Part shown: piece by piece, positions 35,691 to 47,880 of the stretch
Layout: every line of letters starts with the position of its first letter
How positions within the stretch are numbered: position 1 is the first letter of the stretch
Assembly (NCBI GenBank): GCA_022749755.1
Contig: CM040453.1
Span: 11,169,368 to 11,233,367, forward strand
DNA length: 64,000 bases
Direction: 5' to 3'
Source of the DNA: Azadirachta indica
Taxonomy: Eukaryota > Streptophyta > Magnoliopsida > Sapindales > Meliaceae
Notes under the pieces: model-generated
The model's input: only the letters and a program-made list of their open reading frames with translations
What the model was told of the DNA's origin: nothing
The model's database searches: none
Position numbers and translations under genes: made by a program

Positions 35691-38600
35691 CACCCCAAGT
35701 CTAGTGTACGCTTAAGTAATGCCGAACTAAGGAGTCAGGAAAATTTTTTCAAAAAATTTAAATTTAAAATCTGACCTCAAGGAGTATAATGCTATGATCG
35801 AATTTTTGTCACATCCTTAATTCTATATAAATATTAACAAACTTTTTTAAAACCTCCAAATTCTAAAATTTCACTCAACACTCTCAATTGAAATTCAACA
35901 TCAATCAATTGTTTCCTTATATATAAACACAACTAGGATTTGTTATTCAAATACTATTTACGTATCATAGTAAAACTATACAATAGGTGTATAATTATAC
36001 GTACATATTCACACAACTATAATATATATATATATATATGTGTGTGTGTGTAATCTCACAAATTAAAAAAGATAGTAATATCATCCTCCTCAAGTAATTC
36101 ATTGTTCTTTACACATCTTATTTCTAACATTACCAAAAACTCGAAAAGTTTTTAGAGAAATAAACAAATATTTACATAAAATTCTTTTTTGTTTCAGACG
36201 GCAAAATCTCTAAAATTATTCTAAAACAATGTTCATAAAATAGCCTTAACATTTATTCATTTATTTTCAACAATTTAAATTTCAATATTCATAACAGTAA
36301 CACAAATACATTTATTCTGTTATTAAAAATAATTTTCATTAATTTATTTTATGTGTACTTTTGTGACACTATTCTTAAGGACCATTATCCATTTCACCTT
36401 TATGAACTTCCACCATGGAACTAAAATTACATCCAATTCATTTCATATTTACAGACTTTCACCGTGAAACTAAAATTACATTCAATTCATTAGTGATGTC
36501 CATCACATTTTTATTCAATAAACATTATTTCGCATCAATAAAAGTTTTATCACAATACACTAAAAATTTGTGAAAAAAATAATATTTTCACAATAATCAT
36601 CTATTTTCATAAATACAACACACATTTTGGACTTTTCTCATAATATTTATAAAAATATTATTCATATAAATTATTATTTAACTTGGTTCAGAAAAATAAT
36701 TAATTTAATTAAAAAATTGATTTAAAATTTCATAAATATTCATTTACACTTAAATAAAATATAATACCAAATTACATAAAATTTGGTTCAATCCTTAAAT
36801 CAACAAAACACCAAATTTCACATTGGTTCATTTAATCTGTAAATTAAATAAACACCGAATTTTGTAACAATTCATTTAATCCTTAAATTAAATAATATCA
36901 AATTTCATAAATTTTCACTATAAACTTTAATTATAATAAAGCAAATTACCTTTTACTTTTAAAATCAAAATTCATCAAATGCACTTAAACACTTAACTTG
37001 ATTATCATATAATAATCTTACTCCTATGTAGACGTTTCTTTTTTTTTTTTAATTACCTCCTAATATCAATTTAAAAATAATAAATAATAATTTAAAACTT
37101 AATCATCTAGTAAAATATACTATTCATGCAAATAAATATTCTAACCAAATATAATTCTAAAACTAAATCGTATAATATAATTTCTAAAATTTAAAACTAA
37201 AATATCACAATAAACCAGAAATTCTAACTGAATCCATGAAAATTTTCTGATATCTTCATATTCTTCTTCTCCTTCTTTCCCTCTCTTGGTAATCTTCTTC
37301 TTCTTCTCCTTTCTTTCTTTTCTTTCTTTTCTTTTCCCTTCTTTTCTCTTTCCTTTTTCTTCTTTTCTTCTCCTTTTTCTCTCCCTTTCTTCTCTTCCCC
37401 TTGTTTTCTTCTACTTTACTCTTCCTTTCCTCTCCTTTTTCCTCCTTTCTTTCTTTCTGGTAAGACGCAAAATTGAAATTGATTATGCTTTCTCAAATCA
37501 ATTAAACCCTTTAACTATTTCTTTTTTATTTTTTAGCCACAATAAAATTTATATAAAATTTATATGATCAAATAGTTGTATCCTTTTGAAAATATAAACA
37601 AATTCATCCTAGTCAAATAATTTCTTCAAAAATAAATATATCCATCTTATAAACTCTTAACTTTTGTATTCTCATGTAATATATAACGAAGATATATATA
37701 TACATATATGTATTCCTATTAAAACTAAAATCTAGGTAATTACACATCCAAACTAGACATCTAAACTCTTTCTCTTTTCTCTTTTAGATTCATAGTACAT
37801 TTATTTGCTAACCTAATGTACTCCTTGAAAAACATGTCCAATAACCCACCAAAGAAGCAAAATTCGAGTCTCTCCATATTTGAACATGTTAAATTGTAAA
37901 CCTCACTCTTTGGTAAACAATAGCGTACAAATAAACAGTACTATATATATATATATATATATAAATGAACGATACCAACATATGTGAGCATTGAAATCGC
38001 AATGAAGTATATCAAAATTGAAGCTACTCTTTTTTTCACTTTTTAGTTAGTGATAAGTAGGCGGAGAAATTTATGTAGCAATTTGTAGAGTAAACTATAG
38101 AATTTATGTTGAAAAGGGAGGAGAAAACCTTACTTAATAGTAGTTAGATAAAAATTAAATAAATATATATGGTTTATTTTATTTGTTTCTAATACCAAAT
38201 TAATATTGAATATTTAATATATTGTAAAATAAATAAAAATTTTTAGTTATAATATATTAATAAAAATTTAACTATCAACATGTTATAAAAATAATACTTA
38301 TTATTATTTTATTATTTATTTTTAGTTAAGATTTAGAAATTTTTTTTTTTATGAATTCAAATAGGCCAGATGGAGAATTTAATAATATATTATAATATAA
38401 AATTAATTAATGAACAAGGTAGAGAATTTTCAAGTCTCACATAAAGGCAGTACTGGATCTTCTCTTATATATTATATAAACATAAATAGATTTGAGAACA
38501 GTGCGTAAACTGAACTTAGCTGAGCACACGGACACAAAAACAATAGAAAAACAACAGAAAATGGCCTTAATAATTAACAGACGCCTACACACATGACCCC
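35691..38600. other. Gene-poor AT-rich region
   Basis: No gene is supported. It contains a mixed TA/TG microsatellite at about 36022-36052, a TA run at 37944-37962 and the pyrimidine tract listed separately. The word TGTAACACCCC at its left edge is a common end of plant repeats, but I found no partner. Confidence 0.5.
37262..37460 (+). repeat. Pyrimidine (CT) tract
   Basis: About 200 bases almost free of purines (CTTCTTCTTCTCCTTTCTTT and similar). The open frame across it (37286-37567) is an artefact of composition: it reads as Phe/Leu/Ser only. Confidence 0.85.
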
Positions 38601-38665
38601 TATTTGTTTATTTAATGATTACATAAACTAAAGGCCAAGGAAAAGAGGTAGCGATACCTACTCTT

Positions 38666-38962
38666 TTAAGAACTTATGCGTTGAACTCTTCTTATCCTAG
38701 ATCGGCATCTGCGGACATAATTGACAAGTTTATCGAGCTGCTCCTCCTGATCAATGCTAATTTGTCCATCTTTGTCGATGCGTGCAAACTCAAGCGCACG
38801 CTGAGCGCGCCGAGCAGGAATGCGTGAACCGATTTCTTGAAAGGCTTTCGTCAGATCATCTTTGTCCAGGTATCTGTTTCCTTCCCTAGCTTGTCTCTTG
38901 AAAATTTGTTTCAACTCGTCGTCACTGTACACCAACTCAGACGAATATTTAGAAAACGGCAT
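38666..38962 (-). CDS. Small EF-hand (calmodulin-like) protein with degenerate loops
   Basis: Single exon, 98 residues, from ATG at 38962 (AAG ATG CCG). The frame stays open 32 codons further upstream but has no ATG there, so I chose this start. Two EF-hand units are visible: helix DDELKQIFKRQAREGNRYLD and KDDLTKAFQEIG (residues about 14-45), and helix ARRAQRALEFA with loop RIDKDGQISIDQ (residues about 50-72). The first loop lacks the usual acidic residues at positions 1 and 5 and the Gly at 6. The second has Arg at position 1 and Gln at 12, so calcium binding by either is doubtful. The tail is very basic (RRCRSRIRRVQR). The layout resembles short plant CML/polcalcin-type proteins, which are calcium sensors. 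Composition is less AT-rich than its surroundings, in favour of real coding sequence. Confidence 0.65.
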   Translation of the reverse strand: MPFSKYSSELVYSDDELKQIFKRQAREGNRYLDKDDLTKAFQEIGSRIPARRAQRALEFARIDKDGQISIDQEEQLDKLVNYVRRCRSRIRRVQRISS

Positions 38963-39149
38963 CTTGATCTTGACGACGTTTGAAGTAGAATTATATATAT
39001 CATATGCGTCGATAATCGCAGGCAGGAGAAAAGGTGGCCTTATTACGTGAGAGGCCAATTAAAATGTAGCCAGATAGGAGCACCTGCATGTTGAATTTAC
39101 ATACACATAAATCCCATAGATATAGTCTTTTGTTAACGTTACAACTTTA

Positions 39150-39908
39150 TCTTAATTATTTTATTTATTATTAATTGTTTGAAAACTAACTTACTAATTA
39201 ATTATTAATTTATCCGGTAAACATTCTTTTTACTTTTTGTATAAATCAGAAGCAAAGAATCCGCATTCTACTGACTTGCTTTGATTAGAGTCCGATTCCG
39301 ACGGGACAAAAAGATTAAAGAACAAAAAGATGAAGAATCTGATTTCAAAAAGATGAAGTAATAAAAGAGCGAGGATTATATTCTATACAACATATGCACG
39401 CAACCATCTCTCTCTCTCTCTTTGTATATATCATTTTCAGAATATATAATTAATTAACGCTTATATTAATTATATGATAATTACCATGCAAATAATATGA
39501 ATTAATTTCTTAAATAAAAATTAAGCTACTACGGGCTTGTCATGTACATGCTTCAGTTTTTATTTATTTATGTTAATTATTATATATCATCCCACGTCTG
39601 AATTAACAATTAGGTAGATTTATTACTTAACTAGATTGCCTTGTTAATAAGATTATCTATCTATCTATCTATCTATAAATATATATATATATATATGTTT
39701 TCAAAAGTGAACTATTCAGTCCACTGGGATACGTACATGATAAGATTGGCTCGAATCTAAATCTAGATAGGTGCTTGTCCATTTCTACATTTTTGGGTTT
39801 TACACAAGCCAACTGGAAATTGAAGTAACTGACAACTAAACATTGTAAATTGTATTTCTTTTTTAAAGAGGAAAAAAGTTAAAGTAGAATAAGTGTAAAT
39901 GACAAGAA
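39150..39908. repeat. Upstream region of the EF-hand gene, duplicated at 44090-45690
   Basis: 39160-39425 matches 44090-44335 (GACTTGCTTTGATTAGA versus GACTTGCTTTAATCAGA; GAATCTGATTTCAAAA; CAACATATGCACGCAACCAT). 39690-39905 matches 45480-45690 (TTTTCAAAAGTGAACTATTC; GTGCTTGTCCATTTCTAC). It holds an ATCT run followed by a TA run at 39652-39700. For the minus-strand EF-hand gene this is its promoter side. Confidence 0.8.
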
Positions 39909-40125
39909 TGTAAAATGAATGATTCTTATTTTCTGCATTAACTAGATCAATTTTACAGCATTATATACAAATTTGTCAAACTGTGTAAGGAAAGAAAATA
40001 TCTATACAATCCTAAGAATAAAGAAGCAAATCAAGTGACGGTAACGGCAAATAGAAAATCAAGAAAAACCATAATCAAAGTAAAGATTATAGTCTTCATC
40101 AAATCAATTTGATATCTCCAACACC
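39909..40125 (-). mobile_element. 3' LTR of a truncated copia element
   Basis: On the minus strand, the purine-rich tract TTGAGCGAGGGG is followed at once by TGTTGGAGATATCAAATTG, the start of an LTR with TG. The LTR can end at ...TTTTACA at 39909. Length is about 217 bases. The homology of 39150-39908 with the 45 kb copy ends exactly at this edge, which supports 39909 as an insertion boundary. Confidence 0.65.
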
Positions 40126-40815
40126 CCTCGCTCAAGATGGCGAGTGAAGATTTTAAACACCCATCTTAAAGAGCAAACGATGAAAGGGATTAGCAGCTAG
40201 TGATTTGGTAAAGATATGGCTAATTGCTGCTGTGAACAAACATATTTAGTACGAATAACTCAAGCTTGAATTTTTTCTCGAATTAAGCGACAATCAATCT
40301 CGATGTGCTTGGTTTGTTCATGGAAAATTGGATTTGTTCCAATATGTAAGGCAGCCTTGTTGTCACAATAGAACAAGGCCAGCTGAGAATGATCAAATCC
40401 AAGATCAAAGAACAAAATAACAACCAACTAACCTCATAGCAACTGCTGCCCATGGCTTTATATTCGGCTTCTGCAAAAGAACGAGATACTGTGGATTGTT
40501 TTTTGACTTTCCAGGAAACTAGAGAATCTCTAAGAAGAACACAATAGCCAATTTGAATCACAATAAGCACGTAATTATAGGGAGCTGGATGCAGAGAGAA
40601 ATATTTCTTGGCCAAAACTTCCTTTTAAATATCATAGAACTCGTAAGGTAGCTGAATAATGTGGTTTTCTTGTCTAGTCCAAAAATTGATTAATGTACTT
40701 GTACACAATAAGCAATGTCAGGTCGAGCTACTGTAAGATAGAGTAATCGACCAATTAAACGCCTATAAGCAATTGCGTCAAAGAGGAGCTCACCATCTGA
40801 CTTGGTCGAAAGTGT
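40126..40815 (-). pseudogene. copia RT end and RNase H remnant
   Basis: Minus strand 40810-40690 reads LSTKSDGELLFDAIAYRRLI then GRLLYLTVARPDIAYCVQ, the classical end of copia reverse transcriptase. 40615-40283 then reads [20 protein letters not shown] and [13 protein letters not shown], the RNase H block. Frames are broken, with short insertions in the RNase H end. The 5' part of the element (gag to most of RT) is absent beyond 40815. Confidence 0.85.
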
Positions 40816-41896
40816 TAGTTATGAATTATTATAGTAACTCAAAAGCACTAATTTCCAGTTGTTACAGTAAGTTTTAAATAAAGTAAAATTTTGCCTTACT
40901 CGATATCCAAATGCATGGGTTAACAAAGTTAGCATAAGAATATTTTTGTCTAAAATAAGTAAATTAGGGCATTTTTGAATGAAATTGTATAAGGTGAGTA
41001 TTTTTTAATTTTGATTATGAAATGGGGTATTTTTCAGTTATTTCTTGAATTTTTACTCGTAAAGCTTTTAGAAATAAAAATTTTAACAAAAGTTTATTAA
41101 TCGTTCGGTTGTCACAAATAACTTTTGAAAAAATTTAAATAATTATTTTAATAAACAAATTTTTAATATTTTGTTTTAAAGAAATAGCATAAGATTTTTA
41201 AAATAAAGTAAGATTATTTTATATAATGTTATCTTTTAAAAAAGTTAAAGAATCTTTACTGTTAAAAGCCTAAATTTTAGATTTATTCTAATATAAGAAA
41301 AATAATTTTTTTAATTTCTAAAAATCCTTCTTTAATGTCAAACAAATTACATCAAAAAAATTTGAAAAAAATTTCTGTCATTTAAAAAACTCTTTTAGCC
41401 AATAAAAAAGGCAAACCAAATATGTACGTATCATTCTCTCGTTATATTAATGCAATTATCTTTTTTATTCTTGTCATTTTTCCTCTATATTTTACTTCAT
41501 ATTTGTCTTGGAGCTCTTGGAGCTACAAATTGATAAATCAAATTTTCTTATCTTTTCAACGATAATACTAATAATAATAACATAAATTAATTTTTTATAA
41601 ATAAAATCACTTATTTGTCTAAGATAATTTATATAAAATATTACAGTTTATAATATTTTTATTAAAATAAAATATCAAATTTTATTTCTTCAAGTTTATA
41701 ATTATGTATCGTATAAAATGGATGGATATGAAATTTATTCTAAAAAATTTTGAATTTATTATGTGAGACTAAATTATCATGATTCATAAACGATTATCAT
41801 AATTTATTAATATCTAAATATTAGAGATATACGTGATAGCGTTCACATTTGATATTCGCCAGCTAGGCCGACCCACCAGAACTTTTGGAATAATTA
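40816..41896 (+). repeat. Remnant of an array upstream block and leader (left half)
   Basis: About 41400-41530 carries diverged leader words (CATTCTCTCGTTATATTAATG, TTGTCTTGGAGCTC). 41560-41870 matches the upstream blocks (AATAATAACATAAATTAATTTTTTA; ATAAAATGGATGGATATG), and 41846-41896 the leader start (CACATTTGATATTCGCCAGC then AACTTTTGGAATAATTA). No exons of the ankyrin gene follow. The match continues at 43644 after an inserted element. Confidence 0.6.
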
Positions 41897-43634
41897 GGAA
41901 AATTGCCCTACAACCCCTCAGAATTAGTTAAATTTCTTATTACCACCCTAAGTTTAAAAAATTACATCCTTCTGTTACATGAGATAATTGAAACTTATCA
42001 ATTTATAGGGGCAAAATTGGTAAATGAAGTTGACAAAATAAAAATAATTTAAAATAAAAAATAGATAACTCTAAAATTAATGTAAAATCAAATTACATTA
42101 TCTTGAATATAAAATATAAAGATAAACTAAGAACCTAATTTATCTTGCAACTTCGCCACCGACGCTGCCGCCTCTCGCAACTTCATGGCTGCCTCCTCTT
42201 GGCCATCTTCTTTGGCTCTATCAACATCCCACTAGCACTCCCTCTATTGCTCCGCCGAGGTCATTATCCCTACTAATTCAATTTTATTCGCAAATCCTAC
42301 CCCGTAAGACTACCTTAAATGGGTCTAGATCAAATTCACTTTTGGTCTGCTTCCATGTTTTACAAAATTCAATGCTACAATCAAAATCATCTATTACAAG
42401 AAAGAATTGATTCCCAATAGAGACCAGATGTCACTTGAGGTTTGAGTTCTTTTTGTGATTTGTAAAATGCAAGTCATAGATGTCGAACTTAAGACAGTTA
42501 ATTAGCCAAGGCAACAATCAACCTTTGATTTTCAGTGCCAAAAGGGCCATACAACAAATACCCACAGAAAGCAAACAAATGAACATATCAAATACCCATC
42601 TAATAAACATCCACCAAAAAGAAAACAAATCAATAGGTCAAATACCCATGCTAAAAAAATTTTCAAGAGCTACCCATTGCCTTACTGTTTTACCTACATA
42701 ATCAAATGCCCTCTGTGCATCTCAAATTAATTCCTAAATTATTTTAACCAAAATTTAATTTTTAATTGCATTAAATTTTTAAATTTTTAATTTAATTGTA
42801 ATTAGGGTTAGACAAAAATATCAAACTAAACCGAACTGTTTGATTCGGTTCGGGTTCAATTTTTAACCAAATTCGAACCGAAACTGAATGTAAAATTTTA
42901 TTTAACTCTCTAATTTTTGTAAAAATTATAAATAAAATAAAACATTTATAATTATTTATATAAATTCATATAAAAATAACAGTAATTATTATAAATTTTT
43001 AATATATGAAAATATATGAAAATATCCCAAAATGCTTGAAATCGAATCCGAAATTGAAGTAAAATTGAACTTGAAATCAAATTATGGAACCAAACTAAAT
43101 CAAACCGAAATAGTTCAACTTGGTTCAATTTGGTTCCACAATATATATACTTCGGATTCGATTCAATATTTAGAAAAAACTGAGCTGAATCGATTTTGCC
43201 CACCCTTAATTGTAGCAAATCTTTGCATCTTAGAACTCTTATGTCGGTGGCATTTGCACAGCCTCAATGTAGCCTTTCGCATCTATTTATCATTACTTCA
43301 TTCGACATCGATGTTGGCGCCACAAGCTGGCTAATTTTTGTGGTGTTGTTCGACAGCAATTGGTGTGGCAAATGGAGTTGGAGTTAACATCAATGGCGGA
43401 GTAGTGGTCGGCAGAGAAGGAGAATATGTGAAAGGACGAGATAGAGATTTAGGATTTTTATTTTTAATTTCTTAATTTTATTTATAATGTTAAATGATAA
43501 GTATTTTAAAATTAACCATTTAGGAGTATTATAGTCAAAACAACTTAAAAATAAAAATTTTCTATTATCTCAAGTAATGATAGGACATAACGAGATATTT
43601 TTTCAAACATGAGAGGGCTCTTGGGCAATTTCCC
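41897..43634. mobile_element. Mutator-like element with 9-bp target duplication
   Basis: The ends are GGAAAATTGCCC (left) and GGGAAATTGCCC (reverse complement of the right), with looser inverted similarity for another 60-100 bases (TTACATGAGATAATTGAAAC versus RC TTACTTGAGATAATAGAAAA). The flanks are GAATAATTA (41888-41896) and GAATAGTTA (43635-43643), a 9-bp target repeat with one change. It splits a leader copy whose words resume right after the element (AATGAGCAAAGGTATATACA). Inside are GC-richer scraps (42150-42250, 43190-43440) that might be captured host sequence; I recognise no gene in them. Confidence 0.8.
42801..43206. mobile_element. hAT-like MITE nested in the Mutator-like element
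   Basis: The left end AGGGTTAGACAAAAAT and the reverse complement of the right end AGGGTGGGCAAAATCG are of the widespread AGGGGTGGGCAAA type. The flanks are TAATTGTA on both sides (42793-42800, 43207-43214), an exact 8-bp repeat as expected for hAT elements. The interior has the usual CGGTTCGGGTTC / CCGAACTG words. Small open frames within are not genes. Confidence 0.75.
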
Positions 43635-43643
43635 GAATAGTTA

Positions 43644-43730
43644 GATTAACAATGAGCAAAGGTATATACATGATTTAGAGTAGTTTCATTTTTTTTCTTT
43701 TAATTATTAGTTTGGTTTGTGATTCCAAGA
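43644..43730 (+). repeat. Remnant leader (right half) after the insertion
   Basis: Continues the leader module interrupted at 41896: GAGCAAAGGTATATACATGA then TTTAGAGTAGTTTCATTTTT, as at 49515-49560. No coding exon follows. Confidence 0.65.
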
Positions 43731-44089
43731 CATTTTAAAAAATTTGGATAGACTCAAATTTTATTTCTAATATTTTTAATGTTTAAAAGTATATTTAACA
43801 TAAAATTTAAAAACAATTTCTAGACCTTGAAAAGTTTGAAAATGTGTTTGATATAATGTATCAAAATAATAAAAATAAGAATATTTGTTTGGTTATAACT
43901 ATTTTTAAAAATAGATATATATTAAAATTTTAGTAATATTAAATAATATTGATTATTTTAAACTATTTTTTTAATATATTTATATAAGATGATATATTAA
44001 AAATTAATTAAAAAATAATTTTTTAATTTTATTACAATAAAACTGTAAGAAATATAATATGTAATGGACAAAATACATATTAATTGATT

Positions 44090-45690
44090 TTATTTATTAG
44101 TGGTTGAAAACTAACAACTTAGTAATTATTTATTAATTTATATTGTAAAGATTCTTTTCTCTTTTTAGACATCAGAAGCAAAGCGCATTCTGGTGACTTG
44201 CTTTAATCAGAATTTGATTCTGAAAGGAACAAAGAATAAATAATTTATATCCACAATAAAGAATCTGATTTCAAAAGGAAAAAGTAATAAAAGAGGATTA
44301 TTCTGTTCAACATATGCATGCAACCATATAAATTTATATATTATATGATTCTTCCAATCTAGATATATATGACAGGATCAGCTAGCTTCACTTATATTTC
44401 TTCTTTTTCTTTTTTCCTACCTCTCTTCTAATTAAATAATATATATGATCATGTCCTTATTGTTTCAATTAGAAGGTGTTCATCAGGTAAAATCAAAATC
44501 ATGGATTCTTCTTTTTCACAATTAGAAGAAAATTAATTGGAATGATATCATAAATAAAAAAGCCAGCACTCTGTAGAGGGAGGTCCACCACATTTAGTGG
44601 TGGGACTCGTGCAAAAGAAAAATAAAAGAAATGATAAGATGAAAATTTTTGCATGGTTTGATGCAAAGATTCTAGAAGGCAGTGAAATGAAGCAAAAGGC
44701 TGCACGAAGACGATTAAAACGCAGCTAAGGAAATTGCTTCACTGCGTTATCTTCATTGGTGATGCCTATCTCTGTTGATCGAATTATAGAAGGCGGTTTA
44801 AGAGAGCTTGCCTATAAAGAGCAAGCTCCACTCCTCATTTCAACTATCTCCCAAGAAAAGTGAATCCCCAAAAGAGGCAAAGCTGAGAAGGCGAGTGTAA
44901 ATAATGTGAAAGTTATCCACACCAGGAAGAATGTGAAGCTCATTTGTAAAATAAAGTGTTCTGATTCCATCACTTTATTAAGGGGAGTGGTGAGATTATT
45001 GTGTGTGTTAATTCTATTATTTTCAGTTTATATATTAAGTCTATATAAAATTTGAGAGATTGTATTGTACCGCTATTTGTAAATGGTGAAAAAATTATGG
45101 TCGAAATTGTCCTGTAATTTCTCCTTTACATAGAAGAGTTTTCATGTAAAATCTTTGTGTTCTGTATTGTTCTTATAGTTCTATGAACACTATTCTCGTA
45201 TACATTATATATATATATATATATGTATATAGCGCCTGATTAACATTTATACTATACGGTAAAAAAGAAAAGTAGAAACATAGAATAAATTAATTGAGAG
45301 GTAAACGACAGGTACGCAGAGTGCGTTTGTCATCAGAAATTTTAATATATGTATATTTTTTTTATTTCAAGCACAGAATTTAATCAAAATGCCTTCATTA
45401 GATTATTATACATATGTACATACGTACATACGTACATATACCTATACATATACGTATACATATACTTATATATATATATATATATATATGTATGTTTTCA
45501 AAAGTGAACTATTTAGTCCACTAGGGGCATACACAAGAAGTTGGCTCGAATCTAAATATCGGCAAGTGCTTGTCCATTTCTACTTTATTACGCAACCCCA
45601 GTAGAAATTAAAGTAAATCTGACAACTAAGCTTTTTAAATTCTATTCCTCTTTTAAAGAGAGGAAATTTAAATAGAATAAATGTAATAAA
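44090..45690. repeat. Second copy of the EF-hand upstream region
   Basis: Both ends match 39150-39908, as described there, but the middle (44340-45470) is different and contains the LTR-like block. No EF-hand frame is found beside this copy. A TA/CATA-rich microsatellite lies at 45405-45490, and the open frame over it is spurious. Confidence 0.7.
44460..45190 (+). mobile_element. Possible solo LTR (copia-like)
   Basis: The block reads like a promoter-bearing LTR. TGTTTCAATTAG comes at the left edge, then GGTGATGCCTATCTCTGTTG, a TATA-like GCCTATAAAGAGC near 44812, GCTCCACTCCTCATTT, and GTTTTCATGTAAAATCTTTG with TGTTCTGTATTG near the right edge, words common at the end of copia LTRs. It lies inside the duplicated region and is missing from the 39 kb copy. 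The flanks CTTAT and CTATT are similar but not equal. Confidence 0.45.
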
Positions 45691-45699
45691 ATTATCTAA

Positions 45700-47880
45700 T
45701 AAAAATATATTTTTTGTGTTTGATTTTTTTTTTATTATAATAATTATCTTTTACAAGATTGATTGATTTTAAAATGAATGCATGTTTAACAAGAGTTTAT
45801 TGAATAAATATATGGATGATATAGTATATTTGTCTTACCTAAATTTTTTTTTTTTAAAAAGTAAGATATGCAAAGCAACTCACTTTATTAAGAATAATAT
45901 TTTAGGTGATTCTTTTAAATCAATAGGCATTACAAACGAGAGAATATGACTTACATCAATGAGGGGTCACAATAGACTTTATGTGATTTTTATATTTCCA
46001 ATAATATAAATTTTCTTATAGAAAAATTGTTGCGTATTCATGAGTTTAACATGTAAATTTTTTTGAAATTATACAAGATTTATATAAAGTTAAAACAAAG
46101 GTTTAGATTTAAAATTACTCAAAATTAGAAGAGATCTAGTAGATTAATTTATTATGTTCTATTTAGAAAAAAGAGAAAACAAAAATGGGAGAAATTATTG
46201 TGTTCTTATTTTATTTTATTTTAAAATTGAAAAAAAAAAAAAGACAGAAATAAAAGGAATTCTCTAGAAGGATCTCAACCAATCAGCCAGGGAGATTTCC
46301 CAAACCGCGATACCCCCAGTGTTTCACAAATATCCTTGTTCCCCCTTCATTAGTTGACCGAATTAATTTTCAAGGGTAATTATATATTTTTATCAGTATA
46401 ATAACATATAAATCTCTAAAATTTGGTTTATTAATTTGATTGGTTCTAATAATTTCAAAAATACTTATAAAAATTTTAATATATTTAAAAATAACAATTA
46501 TTCCCTTATATAATAGTAATTAATTAAAAAAATTTATTTTCAACTCCTATCTAAAAGAAATATAAAATAATAATATGTATTATTTTATAACATATTAAAT
46601 ATAAATTTATAAATTATTCTTTGAATATAAATTTATCTAAACTTTGAATTTTTTTAACAAGATATTCATAAATTGAACGATCAATTTTACAACTATTAAA
46701 ATAAATAAAATAATATTATTTTAGTTATTTTAAAAATTATAAATTAATCATTCAATTTTATTTAATATTTAGATATATTTATCATGTTTTAAAAATTTTA
46801 AAATTTAAATAAATTTCTATTCAAAGAATAATTTAATTATAATATTTTATTTAATATTTTAATATAAATAAAACGATTTATATTGACTAACATATATGAA
46901 AAACAATATATTGAGGAAAAAAATTATATCAATGCTATTACATAAACAAATCTATCTATATAAATTAATATGATAATATTATATTATATTATTACATATT
47001 TTATATTTTCACAAAATTTTTTGAAGTTGAAGTATTTTTGAATTGTGAGACTCATTATTGTTTCAAATTTGAAAATGGGTTAATGATACATGAATCCTAA
47101 AGTTTGACTAATTAACTTGGCTAGTTCTAATAGTTTATAAAATATACATAAAAGTCACAATTTACTAAATATATAACGATTATACCCTAATTTAATAGTA
47201 ATTAGTTAAAAAAATTAAATGTTTAATTGATTTTATTTATTTTCTAATATCTATGTAATATTGAATTGCTAATTAAATTGCCATCTAAAATTCCCAAAGA
47301 AAATTAAGAGAAGTTTCCAACATTTTGGATAAGAGTGAGATGCTTAAAATGTCATATTCATCATAGAATTTTTATTATCTTTCATGAAATCAAGTCTTGA
47401 CAAAGTTCAACCATTGACACAATGATTGTAGACCCATATTACTTAATTCCACCATAGAATCCAAAAGCTTCGATTTTGATTTTCATATTAGTGAAAATAT
47501 AAATTTACATGATAATGAGAAAACCATTATGATAACAAAAGGAATAAAAAACATATAAAATAAAAATATGGAAAATTGACACATGCTCTTCAAAGTTTAG
47601 AGAAAAAATTATCAATACCCTTGATGTTTTTGGATAAATAAATATTCCCTGAAATTTAAAGAAATAGGCACATAATCCTCTTCACTCAGATGTTTTTTTG
47701 ATTGATCTTTTAGATTATTATCATTTTTGTCTCTAAAACTAATTGAAATAACAAAGTAAGATATATATTTTTAATAGTAACAATATAGTTATTATTATTC
47801 ACAACATATGAAGGATTGAAATGTTAAATAATATTTTAACAAATTAATTGTTCACTTTTTTATTACATTATTTTGTTTTC
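45700..47880. other. AT-rich region upstream of U4
   Basis: No gene is seen. Two stretches, about 46370-46560 and 47085-47230, share words such as TTGGTTCTAATA / TGGCTAGTTCTAATAG with each other and with the element at 56867, so they may be single ends of that Mutator-like family. Confidence 0.4.

Noticed and set aside
35691..35720. TGTAACACCCC word as an LTR or inverted-repeat end
   Set aside because: No partner end or target repeat was found within the window.
37286..37567. 93-codon open frame rich in Phe, Leu and Ser
   Set aside because: Produced by the CT tract.
38963..39058. N-terminal extension of the EF-hand frame
   Set aside because: The frame is open but begins with TTG and has no ATG until 38962; treated as 5' UTR.
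45389..45604. 71-codon open frame rich in Tyr and Thr
   Set aside because: Reads through a TA/CATA microsatellite.
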